Notes: a model not told the origin generated them from the letters alone. Counted from the stretch's first letter, positions 1 to 9,883 are shown. The stretch: DNA of 64,000 nucleotides from Anaerolineae bacterium (GCA_023382675.1 JAHDWN010000001.1:62001-126000); one strand, 5' to 3'. Made by a program: numbers and translations.

Positions 1-8
1 GTATCCAT
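1..8 (-). CDS. possible start of a gene running off the left edge
   Basis: On the minus strand an ATG begins at position 8, preceded by GGAG four bases upstream, a good ribosome-binding spacing. Only eight bases of coding sequence are in the window, so no product can be named. It would follow the TPR gene on the same strand. It could equally be a chance ATG. Confidence 0.25.
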
Positions 9-81
9 ATCGCTCCGGCGTTTATGACGAGGGCAGTATACCACAGGCACATTTGCCGAAACAGACATTGTTTAGAGCGCA

Positions 82-627
82 TCAGGAAGATGGCGGTAAC
101 AAGCCACCACCGGAACGTTCGATCACGCGCTGAATTTCGCGCAGCCACCGTTCGGCATCAGCCTTGCGCTTGTCACCTGCACGCTCGAATGATTGGCGTG
201 CGCGCTCCATGAAATCGATGGCGTTGGCGAAGTCGTGTTTGCGAAAAGAGGTCAATCCGAGGTAGTAGAGAGTCTCAGGGCGCGTTTGATCCGCATAGTA
301 GGCGTCCTTGAAATGCGCCAACGCCTCTTCCCAATTCTCATCCTGGAAAGCAACTATGCCACGTCCATAATGGGCCAGCATTTCATAGCGATTCAGCACC
401 AGCGCGGCATGGAAATCATCGAGTGCGCGTTTTTGTTCGCCATCTTCAAGATAGATGAAGCCCCGCGCGGCCAGATACTCTGCTTTTCGGGGCATCAGTT
501 CAATCGCATCATTCATCGCGTCCAGCGCCACGTCGAAATCGCGCTTCTTGTAGGCGTCGAGCGCGTTTTTGTAGTACTCATCGGCCTCGTAACGGGTCAA
601 CCCGAGGCGCTGATTGAAACTGGGCAT
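82..627 (-). CDS. tetratricopeptide-repeat protein
   Basis: A 181-residue protein made almost wholly of about four TPR units (roughly residues 15-48, 49-82, 83-116, 117-150) with the usual small/aromatic pattern (for example YLAARGFIY and ETLYYLGLTSF). No signal peptide or membrane segment, so it is probably cytoplasmic. TPRs form a helical scaffold for protein contacts; the partner is unknown. The ATG at 627 has AAAGAG six bases upstream. The tnpB element lies directly upstream, so the native promoter may have been displaced. Confidence 0.8.
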   Translation of the reverse strand: MPSFNQRLGLTRYEADEYYKNALDAYKKRDFDVALDAMNDAIELMPRKAEYLAARGFIYLEDGEQKRALDDFHAALVLNRYEMLAHYGRGIVAFQDENWEEALAHFKDAYYADQTRPETLYYLGLTSFRKHDFANAIDFMERARQSFERAGDKRKADAERWLREIQRVIERSGGGLLPPSS

Positions 628-711
628 GGTCTGCTCTTTCGTTTAGTGCGAGCGCTGCTCCTGATACCCGTGAAGTGGAGCATTCCATCGTTTCAAGGTG
701 AACACTCTACA

Positions 712-731
712 GCGGCTAAAGCCGCGTAGCT
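712..731. repeat. flanking repeat copy at tnpB 3' end
   Basis: GCGGCTAAAGCCGCGTAGCT. It contains a perfect GCGGC-TAAA-GCCGC stem that holds the tnpB stop codon. A near copy in the same orientation (17 of 20 bases) lies at 2039-2058 beyond the tnpB 5' end. Probably part of the element's end structure. Confidence 0.5.
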
Positions 732-1909
732 TCTGAGGCAGATATGCGCTTACCTGTACCCTTCGGCGCAGGCAGAGGTGCTGTCTTAAGCCTCACGGGT
801 GTGACCCACCCGGCCCGACGCAAAATATTCAATGCCGCATTGTGATCCCGGTCGAGCGAGAGACCACAAGCGCAAGTGACCCAACGGGTCGAGAGGTCGA
901 AGTCTTGAAACACAGCCCCGCAGTTCGAGCAACATTTCGACGTGTTGCGAGGATCGACAAATTTGACCGTGCGCCCGGCGCTTTCAGCCTGGCCGCACAG
1001 ATGGTCTGCGAAGTACCCCCAACCACTGTCGAGAATGCTCTTGCTCAGATGCTTGTTACGCACCATGTTTCGGATCGACAAGTCTTCGAGTGCGATGCCA
1101 TCGAAGTGCTGCACCAGTGCATAGATGAGTTTGTTCAGATAGTCCCGGCGCTGGTTGGCGACACGCTCCTGGTGGCGCTGGACGGCGAGCAGCACCTGGC
1201 TTCGGTTTGCACTCCCGCGTTTCGCCCGTGCCAGCTTGCGCTGAAGCAAGCGCAGCTTCTTGTGGCCTGCCCGGTAGAAACTCGGATTGTCTACCTTCTC
1301 GCCGTCGCTGGTCGTGATGAGTGCCGAAATGCCCATGTCCAGGCCAACGACGCGCCCCGTCTCTGGCAGTGGTTTCGGTGTGGGCACTGCGCAGGTGAAA
1401 CTGGCGTACCATTTGCCCGCTTGCAGCAGGATGCGCACGGTCTTGATTGTGCCTGCGATGGGACGATGCCACCGCACCGACACGCGGCCAATGCCAAACA
1501 ATTTCAAACGCTTCCCATCCAGTTGTGCGCCATTGCCGAACTGCTTGAACTCGAAGCTGTTGAAGCGATTGCGCCCTTTGAAACGTGGATAGCCTGGCTT
1601 TTGACCTGCTTTCACCCGGCGAAAGAACGATTGATAGGCGAGGTCAACTTGCTTCACCACGCTTTGCGCCGTCTGGCTGAACAAAATGGCCTCACAACAG
1701 AATGTCGCCCGATAGCGTTTCGCCAGTTGTTCAGTGTCAGCCAGCGTTACCTTTCGCCCTTCGAGCTGATAGGCGTATTTGCGCTCGGCCAGCGCCATGT
1801 TGTAGAGGTTGCGGGCATAGTCCAGCACGCGGTACAGGTTCTGTTCCTGCACATGGCTCGGATACAGGCGGTATTTGAAAACCTGGATGCTTTTGCTAGA
1901 CTCGCTCAT
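716..1909 (-). CDS. tnpB: RNA-guided endonuclease TnpB (OrfB family)
   Basis: A 397-residue TnpB. The N-terminal region (FKYRLYP...YARNLYN) matches the OrfB helix-turn-helix/wedge region. RuvC acidic residues are present at D191 (GLDMG), E275 (ALEDLS) and D353/D355 (LDRDHNAALNI). A zinc ribbon has its cysteines near 327/330 and 346/348. Nothing essential is missing, so it may be active. TnpB enzymes cut DNA with an omega RNA made from the transposon 3' end. I placed the start at the ATG before SESSKSIQVFKYR, because upstream in-frame codons look non-coding. No strong ribosome-binding site is visible. Confidence 0.9.
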   Translation of the reverse strand: MSESSKSIQVFKYRLYPSHVQEQNLYRVLDYARNLYNMALAERKYAYQLEGRKVTLADTEQLAKRYRATFCCEAILFSQTAQSVVKQVDLAYQSFFRRVKAGQKPGYPRFKGRNRFNSFEFKQFGNGAQLDGKRLKLFGIGRVSVRWHRPIAGTIKTVRILLQAGKWYASFTCAVPTPKPLPETGRVVGLDMGISALITTSDGEKVDNPSFYRAGHKKLRLLQRKLARAKRGSANRSQVLLAVQRHQERVANQRRDYLNKLIYALVQHFDGIALEDLSIRNMVRNKHLSKSILDSGWGYFADHLCGQAESAGRTVKFVDPRNTSKCCSNCGAVFQDFDLSTRWVTCACGLSLDRDHNAALNILRRAGWVTPVRLKTAPLPAPKGTGKRISASEATRL

Positions 1910-2038
1910 GCTTCGACACTCGTTTTGTCGGAGAGCCAGTGGGGACGGCAATCCCGCGACTGGCCTCTTTATTTTTGCACGGATGTTCATTCTGTGCCAT
2001 CTTCTCTCTGGCCCAAGCCAGAAGCGCTTTCATCCACT

Positions 2039-2058
2039 GCGGCTAAAATCGCGTGGCT
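2039..2058. repeat. flanking repeat copy at tnpB 5' end
   Basis: GCGGCTAAAATCGCGTGGCT, the second copy of the sequence at 712-731, with the stem partly destroyed (AT in place of GC). It is followed by another small stem, GGCTT...AAGCC, at about 2055-2075. It likely marks the left end of the tnpB element. Confidence 0.45.
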
Positions 2059-2151
2059 TTCTCGCCGGCTGAAGCCCTTTGGTAATTTTATTGTAGAAAG
2101 GCACTTGGCAAAAACTACCGTTTGACCTTTTGAAAGGACAGCAACGACGCT

Positions 2152-3303
2152 ATGGATTTTGAACTTAGCCAGGAACACCGCATGTGGCAGCGCGCCGTTC
2201 GGGATTTTTGCGAAGGCGAAGTCAAGCCATATGCGCAAGAAGTTGACGAAACCGGCCAGATACGCTGGGAAGCCATCCGTAAGATGCGCGACATTGGGCT
2301 GCTGGGGTTGGAAGTGCCAGAGGCGTATGGTGGCGCGGAAATGGACACCCTCGGCGTCGCCATCGCGATTGAGGAACTGGGGCGTGCCTGCGGCTCCACA
2401 GCGTTGAGCATTTCGGCACACAACGGCCTTGGCGTCGTGCCGATTGTGCGCTGGGGCACGGAGGCGCAGAAAAGCCAATATCTGCCCAAACTTCTGAGCG
2501 GTGAGCATCTAGGCGCCCTGGCGCTCACAGAGCCTGGCGCAGGCAGCGACCTCGCCGGCGGCGTCCAGACGAGTGCTGTGCGCAGCGGCAATGGCTGGGT
2601 GATCGACGGCAGCAAAGCCTGGATCACGAATCCTGGATTAGCGCCAGTGATCAACGTGCTACTGCGCACAGATCGGGAAGCAGGCACCAGCGGCTTCAGC
2701 ATGATGTTGGTTCCCACCGATAGCGCCGGGCTGACGATTCACCCGCCGGAAAAGAAGATGGGCTTACGCGGCTCCCCCACACAGATGTTGAGCTTTGAAG
2801 GCGTTCACGTGGGCGCGGATGCGCTTCTTGGCAAAGAGGGACAGGGCTTTGCCCAGACGATGATGACGCTCGACAATGGGCGCATCAGCATCGGCGCGCT
2901 CAGCGTCGGCCTGGCGCAGGCAGCTTTCGAAGAAGCCGTGAACTATGCCAAACAACGGCGTGCTTTTGGCAAGCCAATCGCCGAACATCAGGCCATTCAA
3001 TGGATGATTGCCGACGCCGCGCTTGAGATCGACGCTGCGCGGCTGCTGGTATACCGCGCTGCCTGGATGAAAGACCATGATCGAGACTATACTAAGGCGG
3101 CTGCGATGGCAAAACTCAAAGCAAGTGAAGTTGCCGAAAAGGTGTGCCACAATGCCATTCAGATTCACGGCAGTTATGGCTACAGCCGAGAGTTTCCCGT
3201 GGAACGCATCTACCGCGATCAGCGACTGATGACCATTGGTGAGGGCACCAGCGAGATTCAGCGGCTCGTGATCGCGCGGCGCGTGTTGAAGGAATTCGGC
3301 TAA
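2152..3303 (+). CDS. acyl-CoA dehydrogenase
   Basis: A 383-residue flavoenzyme of the usual length for the family. It oxidises acyl-CoA to trans-2-enoyl-CoA with FAD and passes electrons to ETF. Visible signatures are the FAD/substrate motif ALTEPGAGSD (about 121-130) and the C-terminal GEGTSEIQRLVIAR, whose first Glu (E364) is the expected catalytic base. The chain length of the substrate cannot be read from sequence. The CDF gene follows after 12 bases on the same strand, an adjacency without an obvious functional link. The tnpB element abuts its upstream region. Confidence 0.93.
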   Translation: MDFELSQEHRMWQRAVRDFCEGEVKPYAQEVDETGQIRWEAIRKMRDIGLLGLEVPEAYGGAEMDTLGVAIAIEELGRACGSTALSISAHNGLGVVPIVRWGTEAQKSQYLPKLLSGEHLGALALTEPGAGSDLAGGVQTSAVRSGNGWVIDGSKAWITNPGLAPVINVLLRTDREAGTSGFSMMLVPTDSAGLTIHPPEKKMGLRGSPTQMLSFEGVHVGADALLGKEGQGFAQTMMTLDNGRISIGALSVGLAQAAFEEAVNYAKQRRAFGKPIAEHQAIQWMIADAALEIDAARLLVYRAAWMKDHDRDYTKAAAMAKLKASEVAEKVCHNAIQIHGSYGYSREFPVERIYRDQRLMTIGEGTSEIQRLVIARRVLKEFG

Positions 3304-3315
3304 CCGGATACATCG

Positions 3316-4224
3316 ATGAAACCAGCCCCATCTTTGACTCGTTATGCCTGGCTTTCAATCTTCGCGGCGCTTGCTACGATTGGATTGAAGGCCAGTGCCT
3401 ATTTCATGACCGGCTCTGTGAGTTTGTTGTCCGACGCGCTCGAATCGTTTGTCAATCTGGCAGCGGCGATCATCGCTCTGATCGCGTTGAGCATCGCCGT
3501 CCGTCCACCGGATGAAGACCACGAGTTCGGACACTACAAAGTAGAGTATTTTTCCAGCGGCGTCGAAGGCACATTAATCCTTCTGGCCGCCGCGAGCATA
3601 GCGCTCACGAGCCTTGAGCGCCTGTTACATCCTCAGACCCTCGAAGCTGTGCCGATCGGCTTGCTCGTCTCCGGAATCGCCTCAGTCATCAACTTTGCAA
3701 TCGCCCGGATTCTTATGCGCGCCGGGAAAGCACATCGGTCGATCACGCTTGAGGCGGATAGTCATCATCTCATGACTGACGTATGGACATCCGTCGGCGT
3801 AATCGGCGGCGTGCTGGTCGTCTGGTTCAGCGGCGTCCAGTGGCTCGATCCGCTGATCGCGCTGCTGGTCGCCGGCATGATTGTGCGTTCCGGGCTGCGG
3901 CTCGTGCGTAGATCCGCGCAAGGCTTGATGGATTCAGCTATCGATGGAATCGCGCGCGCAGCCCTGGAAACGGTGCTTGAGAAATATCGTGTGCAGGGGA
4001 TAGATTTCCATGCGCTGCGCACACGTGATGCAGGCGCACGCCAATTTGTCACAGTACACATCCTGGTACCAGGTCAATGGAGCGTACAAAAGGGGCACAA
4101 CTTGCTCGAACAAATCGAGCAAGATATGCGCCTGGTGTTACCTCAGGCGCATATTACGACTCATCTGGAACCGCTAGAGGATGAGGCAGCCTTGGAAGAT
4201 GTCAGTCTCGACCGGGTAACCTGA
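3316..4224 (+). CDS. cation diffusion facilitator family transporter
   Basis: A 302-residue inner-membrane metal/proton antiporter. It has about six hydrophobic segments (first near residue 10), then a cytoplasmic ferredoxin-like domain from about residue 205. The first membrane metal site reads SDALESFVN, with Glu and Asn where YiiP has two Asp. The second retains HHLMTDVW (His-x3-Asp). The C-terminal domain carries several His residues ([23 protein letters not shown]), as expected for metal sensing. The metal (Zn, Fe, Mn or Co) is not predictable here. It converges with the PHP gene only 10 bases away. Confidence 0.9.
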   Translation: MKPAPSLTRYAWLSIFAALATIGLKASAYFMTGSVSLLSDALESFVNLAAAIIALIALSIAVRPPDEDHEFGHYKVEYFSSGVEGTLILLAAASIALTSLERLLHPQTLEAVPIGLLVSGIASVINFAIARILMRAGKAHRSITLEADSHHLMTDVWTSVGVIGGVLVVWFSGVQWLDPLIALLVAGMIVRSGLRLVRRSAQGLMDSAIDGIARAALETVLEKYRVQGIDFHALRTRDAGARQFVTVHILVPGQWSVQKGHNLLEQIEQDMRLVLPQAHITTHLEPLEDEAALEDVSLDRVT

Positions 4225-4234
4225 GTGCCTGCTG

Positions 4235-6739
4235 TCACTCGGATTTCTTGTCTGCCTTCTTGCTCGGTGAGCGCCGTTTCCGTGTCGTGGAAGGTTTCGC
4301 GGCCCCTCCATCATCCGCCGGTGTCTCAGCGGCTTTTGTCCTGGTTGTCGTCGCTTTGGCTTTTGCGCTGGTCGCTTTCGTCGCAGATTTTGTCGTGCGT
4401 TTGCGAGCGGCCTTCGGCTTTGCAGGTGCATCCGCCGCCGCCGTTTCGACGGCAGATTCTGCGGCTTTCTTGCTGGTCGCCGGCTTCGCTTCTTGGGCAG
4501 CCTCTGCGGACTTGCGCCGTGTTGTGCGCCGCATACGGACTACGGGCTGTTCCGCAACGAATTCCTCTGCCTGCGCAGGAGTAGGAGTATCTTCGACCAC
4601 CACATCATGTTCAGCCTCCGAGGGCACACTCGGTTTTACTTCCGCAGTCACCTCTTCGGCCACAGATTGAGCATCATCTTTCTGGACAGTGGCTGCCACT
4701 TCAGCACCGGCCTTACGATGACGCCCTCCGCGACGGCGGCGCTTACGCTTGGCGGGCGTTTCTGCTGTTCCGCCATCTGGCAGAGTCTTGATTTCGCCAG
4801 TTGCTGCCGGTTCGTCAAGCGCCGGCACGCTGACAGGTACAATCGAGTCTTCAGCCAATGTTTCCGCACCGGTAAAGATTTTCCACCCGCCCTTTAGCTC
4901 TGTCTCAGGAACGCCGTAGAAATAGCGAAAGCCATCTTTTGTCCGAAGGACAAGATCATAACGAACTTCAGCGAGACGGCGGTATTTTCGCCATAAGCCA
5001 TAGTCACCATTCCAGCGCACCTGCTCAAGCACCACCGGATTGACTTCCTGTTGTTTGATGACGTAACGCCAGAGTTTGCTCGCCGACATGCGTGTGATGT
5101 TTTTGGTCACGCTGCCTGTTCGCAAGTCGCGTATGGCATAAACATTAAGCGAGCCGCGCGATTCGACCGCAACCACTTCGACGCCAATGCGAGGCAGTTC
5201 GTCCGCCGGGGTCGCGGGCACAGAGGCCGGTTTTTCACGTTGTGGTTCGTGCTGCTCGCGCGGTTCACGTTGCTCACGACGTTCGCGCCGCCCGCGACGA
5301 TGATCACGATGGCGATCTGGCGGAGCAGGACGTGGGCTTTCCGTCAAAGCAGTCGGCGTCGGTGGCGCATCCTTCGTTTCTTCTACCACTGTCGCAACGA
5401 CAGGCTTGGCGGGCGGATGCACGTCGCGCTCACTTTGCGATTCAATCACCAGAGCGACGATCTGATCGCGCGAGGCAAGGATGGATTCAGTACTTGTCCG
5501 AATGTAGATTTTGTTGTTTTCAAGCGTGTAGGGGCGCGTCGATCCGCGCGGCACCTGCACACGAACGATGTGTTTGCCCTGTGTGACGGGCGTATCGATG
5601 ACAAGTTGCAGCGCTGGCGACAGCATGAGATCGAGCGCGCGCGTGATTTGTTCCACCAATACCTGTGGATCGTCGATGCCAGAAGGCAGACGAAACATCT
5701 CGGTGCCCATGCCCAGGTACAAAGTGCCGCCATGTGTATTGGCGAAAGCGCAAATATCGGCGAGCACGTTATAGCGCAGCACACCGCCCTGTGTCGGCGC
5801 ATCATAGAAGGCCTGTACCAGATTTGCGCCCTGCACGCGCGCTGCCTGCACGTCGTCCTCTGGTTTCTCGCCAGGAACGTAGGGGCGAGAACTGGCGAAA
5901 TCGGCACTTTCGAACAATTCGATCAGCGACTCGAAAGATTGGTCGCGAAGGCGCAGCTCGGTCGCGCGCTCGCCAACGCCAAAATTGATCACTTTCCCAC
6001 GCCGATCCGCCTGAGAATCGAGGCGATGTGCATCTGATCCTTGAATACAGCGCATACGTCGCGGATATTCCGGCTTACTGCCATCGAAGAACGATTGGGT
6101 GGCATAGCGCCCATGTTTGGTGAGATCGGTGACTTCCAGAGCATGAAGGTTGTGATCTTGAGTGTATGCGATCCGGGTTTGGCCGCCGAAATCTATGTTA
6201 CGCATGGCGACGCCGTGGGCGGCATTCACATGAGCTGCGATGCAGATGCCACCAACTTCACGGATGGCACGATAGGCCGTGAGCACGTCAGCAGATGCCC
6301 CAACTTCTGTCAGGCCGCTCTCTATGGCTTCGAAAGGCAGGCGCAGATTCAGCAGCAAATGCTCCAGGCGACGAACGGGCGTACTCGGGTGGAAGATACC
6401 AAGCACATGAAAGCCGAAAGTCGCTGTAAATTCAAACCCTGGAAGAACAAGTATCTTGTTGAGAAGCCGCCGGTATTCTGCCAGAGTTCGCTGCTCGTCC
6501 GCGGTGGCCTGGCCGCGCGCGGCCAGAAATTCTAGTTGCTCGACGATGCGACGCAGGGTGGCATAACCGGCTACTGTATTGTGGTCGGTAAAAGCGAGGA
6601 TATCGATGCCGCGCAGTTCCGCACGCTGAAGAATATCAAGATAAGAAACCGTCGGCTGATGGTAATCGGCTGACGCCGGGGTGTGGATGTGTAAATCGAC
6701 ACGGTACCAATGTGCCCGGTCGGATTTGCGAGATGTCAC
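4235..6739 (-). CDS. PHP phosphoesterase fused to AlbA-type domain with basic tail
   Basis: An 834-residue multidomain protein. Residues 10-285 form a PHP domain with all metal motifs: HIH (17-19), TDHN (51-54), a His near 170 (IAAHVNAAH) and GSDAH (234-238). Residues about 298-435 resemble the AlbA_2/Schlafen domain (AFANTHGGTLYLGMG). An Arg/Glu-rich linker spans about 475-503. Then a globular segment I do not recognise (516-625). The last 170 residues are Ala/Lys/Thr/Arg-rich like histone H1 tails (KRKRRRRGG near 664, KPKAARKRTTKSATK near 774). PHP domains hydrolyse phosphoesters; AlbA and basic tails suggest nucleic-acid binding. The GTG start is preceded by GGAG. Confidence 0.8.
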   Translation of the reverse strand: MTSRKSDRAHWYRVDLHIHTPASADYHQPTVSYLDILQRAELRGIDILAFTDHNTVAGYATLRRIVEQLEFLAARGQATADEQRTLAEYRRLLNKILVLPGFEFTATFGFHVLGIFHPSTPVRRLEHLLLNLRLPFEAIESGLTEVGASADVLTAYRAIREVGGICIAAHVNAAHGVAMRNIDFGGQTRIAYTQDHNLHALEVTDLTKHGRYATQSFFDGSKPEYPRRMRCIQGSDAHRLDSQADRRGKVINFGVGERATELRLRDQSFESLIELFESADFASSRPYVPGEKPEDDVQAARVQGANLVQAFYDAPTQGGVLRYNVLADICAFANTHGGTLYLGMGTEMFRLPSGIDDPQVLVEQITRALDLMLSPALQLVIDTPVTQGKHIVRVQVPRGSTRPYTLENNKIYIRTSTESILASRDQIVALVIESQSERDVHPPAKPVVATVVEETKDAPPTPTALTESPRPAPPDRHRDHRRGRRERREQREPREQHEPQREKPASVPATPADELPRIGVEVVAVESRGSLNVYAIRDLRTGSVTKNITRMSASKLWRYVIKQQEVNPVVLEQVRWNGDYGLWRKYRRLAEVRYDLVLRTKDGFRYFYGVPETELKGGWKIFTGAETLAEDSIVPVSVPALDEPAATGEIKTLPDGGTAETPAKRKRRRRGGRHRKAGAEVAATVQKDDAQSVAEEVTAEVKPSVPSEAEHDVVVEDTPTPAQAEEFVAEQPVVRMRRTTRRKSAEAAQEAKPATSKKAAESAVETAAADAPAKPKAARKRTTKSATKATSAKAKATTTRTKAAETPADDGGAAKPSTTRKRRSPSKKADKKSE

Positions 6740-6879
6740 GGTCTGCTCCAGATGGGATTACGTCGCCAAATGTGGCACATTCAGGTCTAAACTGTAATTC
6801 ATGCACTCGATAATTGTCTCATATTCTTACAGAGTTGCAACCATGGTGATTGATATGGCGCAGGCTGCCGGGGACAAGA

Positions 6880-6904
6880 AAGGAAAAGGCGCTGTAGAGC
6901 GCCT
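6880..6904 (-). terminator. Rho-independent terminator of hsp20-lon-regulator operon
   Basis: On the minus strand a perfect 7-bp stem AGGCGCT/AGCGCCT (6887-6893 and 6898-6904) with a 4-base loop is followed by a T-rich run (TTTCCTTTCTT). It lies 12 bases beyond the stop codon of the response regulator. Confidence 0.8.
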
Positions 6905-6915
6905 CTTTGAACGTA

Positions 6916-7281
6916 CTATGAGGATTTTGCACCGAGCAGGCGTTCGAACAATTCGGGAAGTGCTTCCGGTTCGAACGGCTTGAGCAAGAAGGAATTCGCA
7001 CCTGCTTGCATCGCTTCGCGCTCAACATCCATCCCCGACGTGACAATGATAGGCGTCAGCGCGAAGGCCGGCACCTGTCTCAAATCGCGCACGACTTTAT
7101 CGCCTTCGATGTCCGAAAGATGATAGTCTAACAGCACAATGTCTGGTCGAATTTGTTCCATCTTGGACAATACATCCAGACCACGAGGCACAGTACTCAC
7201 CTCGTAGCCGTCCAGCTCCAACAGAGTTTGCAGTAGCTTAACGGTCGTTCGATCATCATCGATGAGCATTACCCTGGTCAC
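6916..7281 (-). CDS. single-domain response regulator (receiver)
   Basis: A stand-alone receiver domain of about 121 residues. It shows the acidic pair in MLIDDDR, the phospho-acceptor Asp in IVLLDYHLSD, the switch Ser in VTSGMD and the conserved Lys in LLKPFEP. There is no output domain, so it works by protein contact. I chose the GTG at 7281 because AAGGGAAG lies seven bases upstream; a longer GTG start at 7305 is possible. It sits directly after lon and before the terminator at 6880-6904. No histidine kinase is nearby. Confidence 0.88.
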   Translation of the reverse strand: MTRVMLIDDDRTTVKLLQTLLELDGYEVSTVPRGLDVLSKMEQIRPDIVLLDYHLSDIEGDKVVRDLRQVPAFALTPIIVTSGMDVEREAMQAGANSFLLKPFEPEALPELFERLLGAKSS

Positions 7282-7344
7282 AGCACAACTTCCCTTCACA
7301 ACCACTCGTCTGCCGCAGACAAGAGCGTCGTCAGCAATCTCTAT

Positions 7345-9879
7345 TCAGTTTACTGGCTTCTCTTGTGCCTGTCCATTAGGGGACAATTGGGGTTCCGAAG
7401 CCAACGCTGAATTCAGAACATCTTCTAACTGCTCCACAAGGACAAAGTGCAGTTTCTGGCGCACCTCTTCCGGCAGGTCATCGAGATCGTTCTCATTGCG
7501 CTTGGGCAGGATCACCGTATCGACACCAAAACGACTGGCAGCCAGAACTTTGTCTTTGACTCCGCCCACCGGCAAAACCTGTCCACGCAGCGTAATTTCG
7601 CCGGTCATGGCGACATTATGCTTGACGGGACGACCTGTAAGGAGCGATGCCAATGCCACCGCCATGGTCACGCCTGCCGATGGCCCGTCTTTCGGCACTG
7701 CGCCAGAAGGCACATGCAGATGCACATCATGATTGGCGATGTATTCCTCAGCGATACCGAGTTCGCGCGCTTTGGCTCGCACCGCGCTGAAGGCGATCCG
7801 AGCGCTTTCCTGCATGACTTCGCCCAGATGCCCCGTGTACTGGAAACCTTTATTACCCGGCATACCCGTCGCTTCGATGAAGAGCACATCGCCGCCGACA
7901 GGCGTCCAGGCCAGGCCGGTTGCTACGCCTGGACGATCAACACGCTCGATGACCTCATCGTAGCCAAACCGCGGTTTACCGAGCAATTCGCGTATCATCG
8001 CATTGTCGAGTTCGACCTTGCCAGTCGTACCCTCGGCAATTCGCGTGACGATCTTGCGTGCAGCCCGGCCAACCTCGCGCTCGAGCGTGCGCACGCCAGC
8101 TTCCCGCGTATAATCGTGGATGATAGCCTGCAAGGCCTCGCGGCTGAAACTGATCTCATCCTGGCGCAGACCATTCTCGCGAATCTGGCGCGGCACAAGG
8201 TATTGCTCAGCGATGGCGATCTTTTCCTGTTCGGTGTAGCCGCTCAACTGGATGATCTCCATACGGTCGCGCAGCGGGCCAGGAATGGGATCTAGCTCGT
8301 TGGCAGTCGTGATGAAAATCACTTCGCTCAAGTCGAAAGCAATGTCCAGGTAATGATCGCGGAACTCGTTGTTCTGCTCTGGATCGAGCACTTCGAGCAG
8401 CGCGCTCGCCGGATCGCCACGGAAATCGCGTCCCAGCTTATCGATTTCATCCAGCATGATGATCGGATTGCGCGACTCGGCGCGGCGAATCGTTTGCACG
8501 ATGCGACCGGGCATCGCGCCGATGTACGTCCGCCGGAAGCCGCGTATCTCGGCTTCATCACGCACGCCACCCAGGCTCATGCGAATGAACTTGCGCCCCA
8601 TTGCCCGTGCAATCGACGCGCCGAGCGAGGTCTTGCCGACACCAGGCGGACCAACGAAACACAGAATAGCGCCTTCACGATTGCGACGAATGTAATCCGT
8701 GACCTCGACTTGTTCCAATTCGTCAGCACGTTCGGCACGCAGCTTACGCACAGCCAGGTATTCCAGGATGCGCGCTTTGATGTCTTTCAGACCGTAGTGA
8801 TCCTCGTCCAGAACGGAGCGCGCGTGGGCAATATCCAGATTGTCGTCGGTGCGCTTCGACCAGGGCAAGCTGGTGATCCAGTCCAGATAGGTACGAATAA
8901 CGCCGTACTCCGCGGCTGCTGTCGGCAGCTTGGAGAGACGATCCAGCTCGCGTGAGGCCTCTTTGTAGGCTTCTTCGGTCATCCCGGCTTCGGCAATCTT
9001 GCGCCGGAATTCCTCGACCTCGACGATCTGTTCGTCACCTTCGCCCAATTCGCGCTGGATCGCCTTGAGCTGCTCACGCAGGAAATATTCGCGCTGAACC
9101 TTTTCCATCTCGCTCTGGGCTTCAGTTTGGATTTTCCGACCCAGTTCAAGCACTTCCAGTTCTTTGGTGAGAATACTCATCAACCGGCGTAGCTTGGCTT
9201 CGACGCTGTCCAGTTCGAGTAGTTCTTGCGCATCGACAAGATCGATGCGAATGTAGGTCGCAATGGTGTAGACGAGCTGCAAGGGATCATCGACGTTGAG
9301 CGCGTTCGAGATCAACTCCCCAGGGATACTGGGCACAAGATCGGCCAGGCGCGTGAAGAGTTCGACCACGTTGCGCGTGATCGCTTCCACTTCGAGCGAC
9401 TGCTGGACTTCTTCCGGTGTAGCATGGACCTTCGCCCGCAAGAAGGGATCAGTGGAAGTGAAGTCATCGACCTCGAGACGTGCAATACCCTGCACGAGCA
9501 TACGAATCGTGCCATCCGGCGCGCGGAAGAGGCGATGAATCGTCGCGAGCGTACCAACGCGATAGATGTCATCCGGACCGGGTGTTTCCAGGTCAGGGTC
9601 TTTCGAGGTGACGAGCGCGATCATGCGGTCGCCACTCACGACCTCATCAACCAGTTTGATGCTGCGTGGCTGCCCCACCGTGAGCGGCACCGCCGTCTGG
9701 GGATAAACCACCAGCCCACGCAGCGGAAGCAGCGGCAATTCCGGTGGAACTGCGGGCTGTTCCAATTCTTCAGCGTCCTGACCATCTCTGACGACAACAT
9801 CAGGTAGCTGGATTTCCGCTTCTGTCTCTTGAGTATCCGTCTCTGGCGTGATGATGGTCTTCTCGTTAGGATCAGTCAT
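7345..9879 (-). CDS. lon: ATP-dependent protease Lon
   Basis: An 844-residue Lon (start at MTDPNE, with AGGA eight bases upstream). The order is N-terminal LAN substrate domain, helical linker, AAA+ module with Walker A GPPGVGKT (410-417) and Walker B IIMLDEID, then the protease domain with the Ser-Lys dyad S734 (KDGPSAG) and K777 (GGVKDK). It degrades misfolded and regulatory proteins in the cytoplasm. The length is normal, allowing for an acidic 40-residue N-terminal extension. It lies between hsp20 and a response regulator on one strand, consistent with a proteostasis operon. Confidence 0.97.
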   Translation of the reverse strand: MTDPNEKTIITPETDTQETEAEIQLPDVVVRDGQDAEELEQPAVPPELPLLPLRGLVVYPQTAVPLTVGQPRSIKLVDEVVSGDRMIALVTSKDPDLETPGPDDIYRVGTLATIHRLFRAPDGTIRMLVQGIARLEVDDFTSTDPFLRAKVHATPEEVQQSLEVEAITRNVVELFTRLADLVPSIPGELISNALNVDDPLQLVYTIATYIRIDLVDAQELLELDSVEAKLRRLMSILTKELEVLELGRKIQTEAQSEMEKVQREYFLREQLKAIQRELGEGDEQIVEVEEFRRKIAEAGMTEEAYKEASRELDRLSKLPTAAAEYGVIRTYLDWITSLPWSKRTDDNLDIAHARSVLDEDHYGLKDIKARILEYLAVRKLRAERADELEQVEVTDYIRRNREGAILCFVGPPGVGKTSLGASIARAMGRKFIRMSLGGVRDEAEIRGFRRTYIGAMPGRIVQTIRRAESRNPIIMLDEIDKLGRDFRGDPASALLEVLDPEQNNEFRDHYLDIAFDLSEVIFITTANELDPIPGPLRDRMEIIQLSGYTEQEKIAIAEQYLVPRQIRENGLRQDEISFSREALQAIIHDYTREAGVRTLEREVGRAARKIVTRIAEGTTGKVELDNAMIRELLGKPRFGYDEVIERVDRPGVATGLAWTPVGGDVLFIEATGMPGNKGFQYTGHLGEVMQESARIAFSAVRAKARELGIAEEYIANHDVHLHVPSGAVPKDGPSAGVTMAVALASLLTGRPVKHNVAMTGEITLRGQVLPVGGVKDKVLAASRFGVDTVILPKRNENDLDDLPEEVRQKLHFVLVEQLEDVLNSALASEPQLSPNGQAQEKPVN

Positions 9880-9883
9880 CTCA

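Larger units (their letters stand above)
640..2060 (-). mobile_element. IS200/IS605-like element carrying only tnpB (approximate ends)
   Basis: A solitary tnpB sits between two unrelated genes, and no tnpA (Y1 transposase) is visible, as in IS1341-type elements that need a transposase in trans. Both flanks carry a similar 20-base sequence in the same orientation (712-731 and 2039-2058, 17 of 20 identical by eye). On the tnpB 3' side there is a G-U-containing hairpin (arms 678-685 and 700-707) and a perfect stem (712-725) that includes the tnpB stop codon. Exact ends are not determinable from one copy, so the coordinates are approximate. Confidence 0.55.

Noticed and set aside
842-2125. Long plus-strand open frame (427 codons) over tnpB
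   Set aside because: It is the complement of a clear TnpB gene with all family motifs; its translation shows no recognisable domain, and its length follows from high GC.
3316-4224. Altered metal site (Glu/Asn) in the cation diffusion facilitator as a novelty
   Set aside because: The SDALES-type sequence is common in one CDF clade, so it is unlikely to be unusual.
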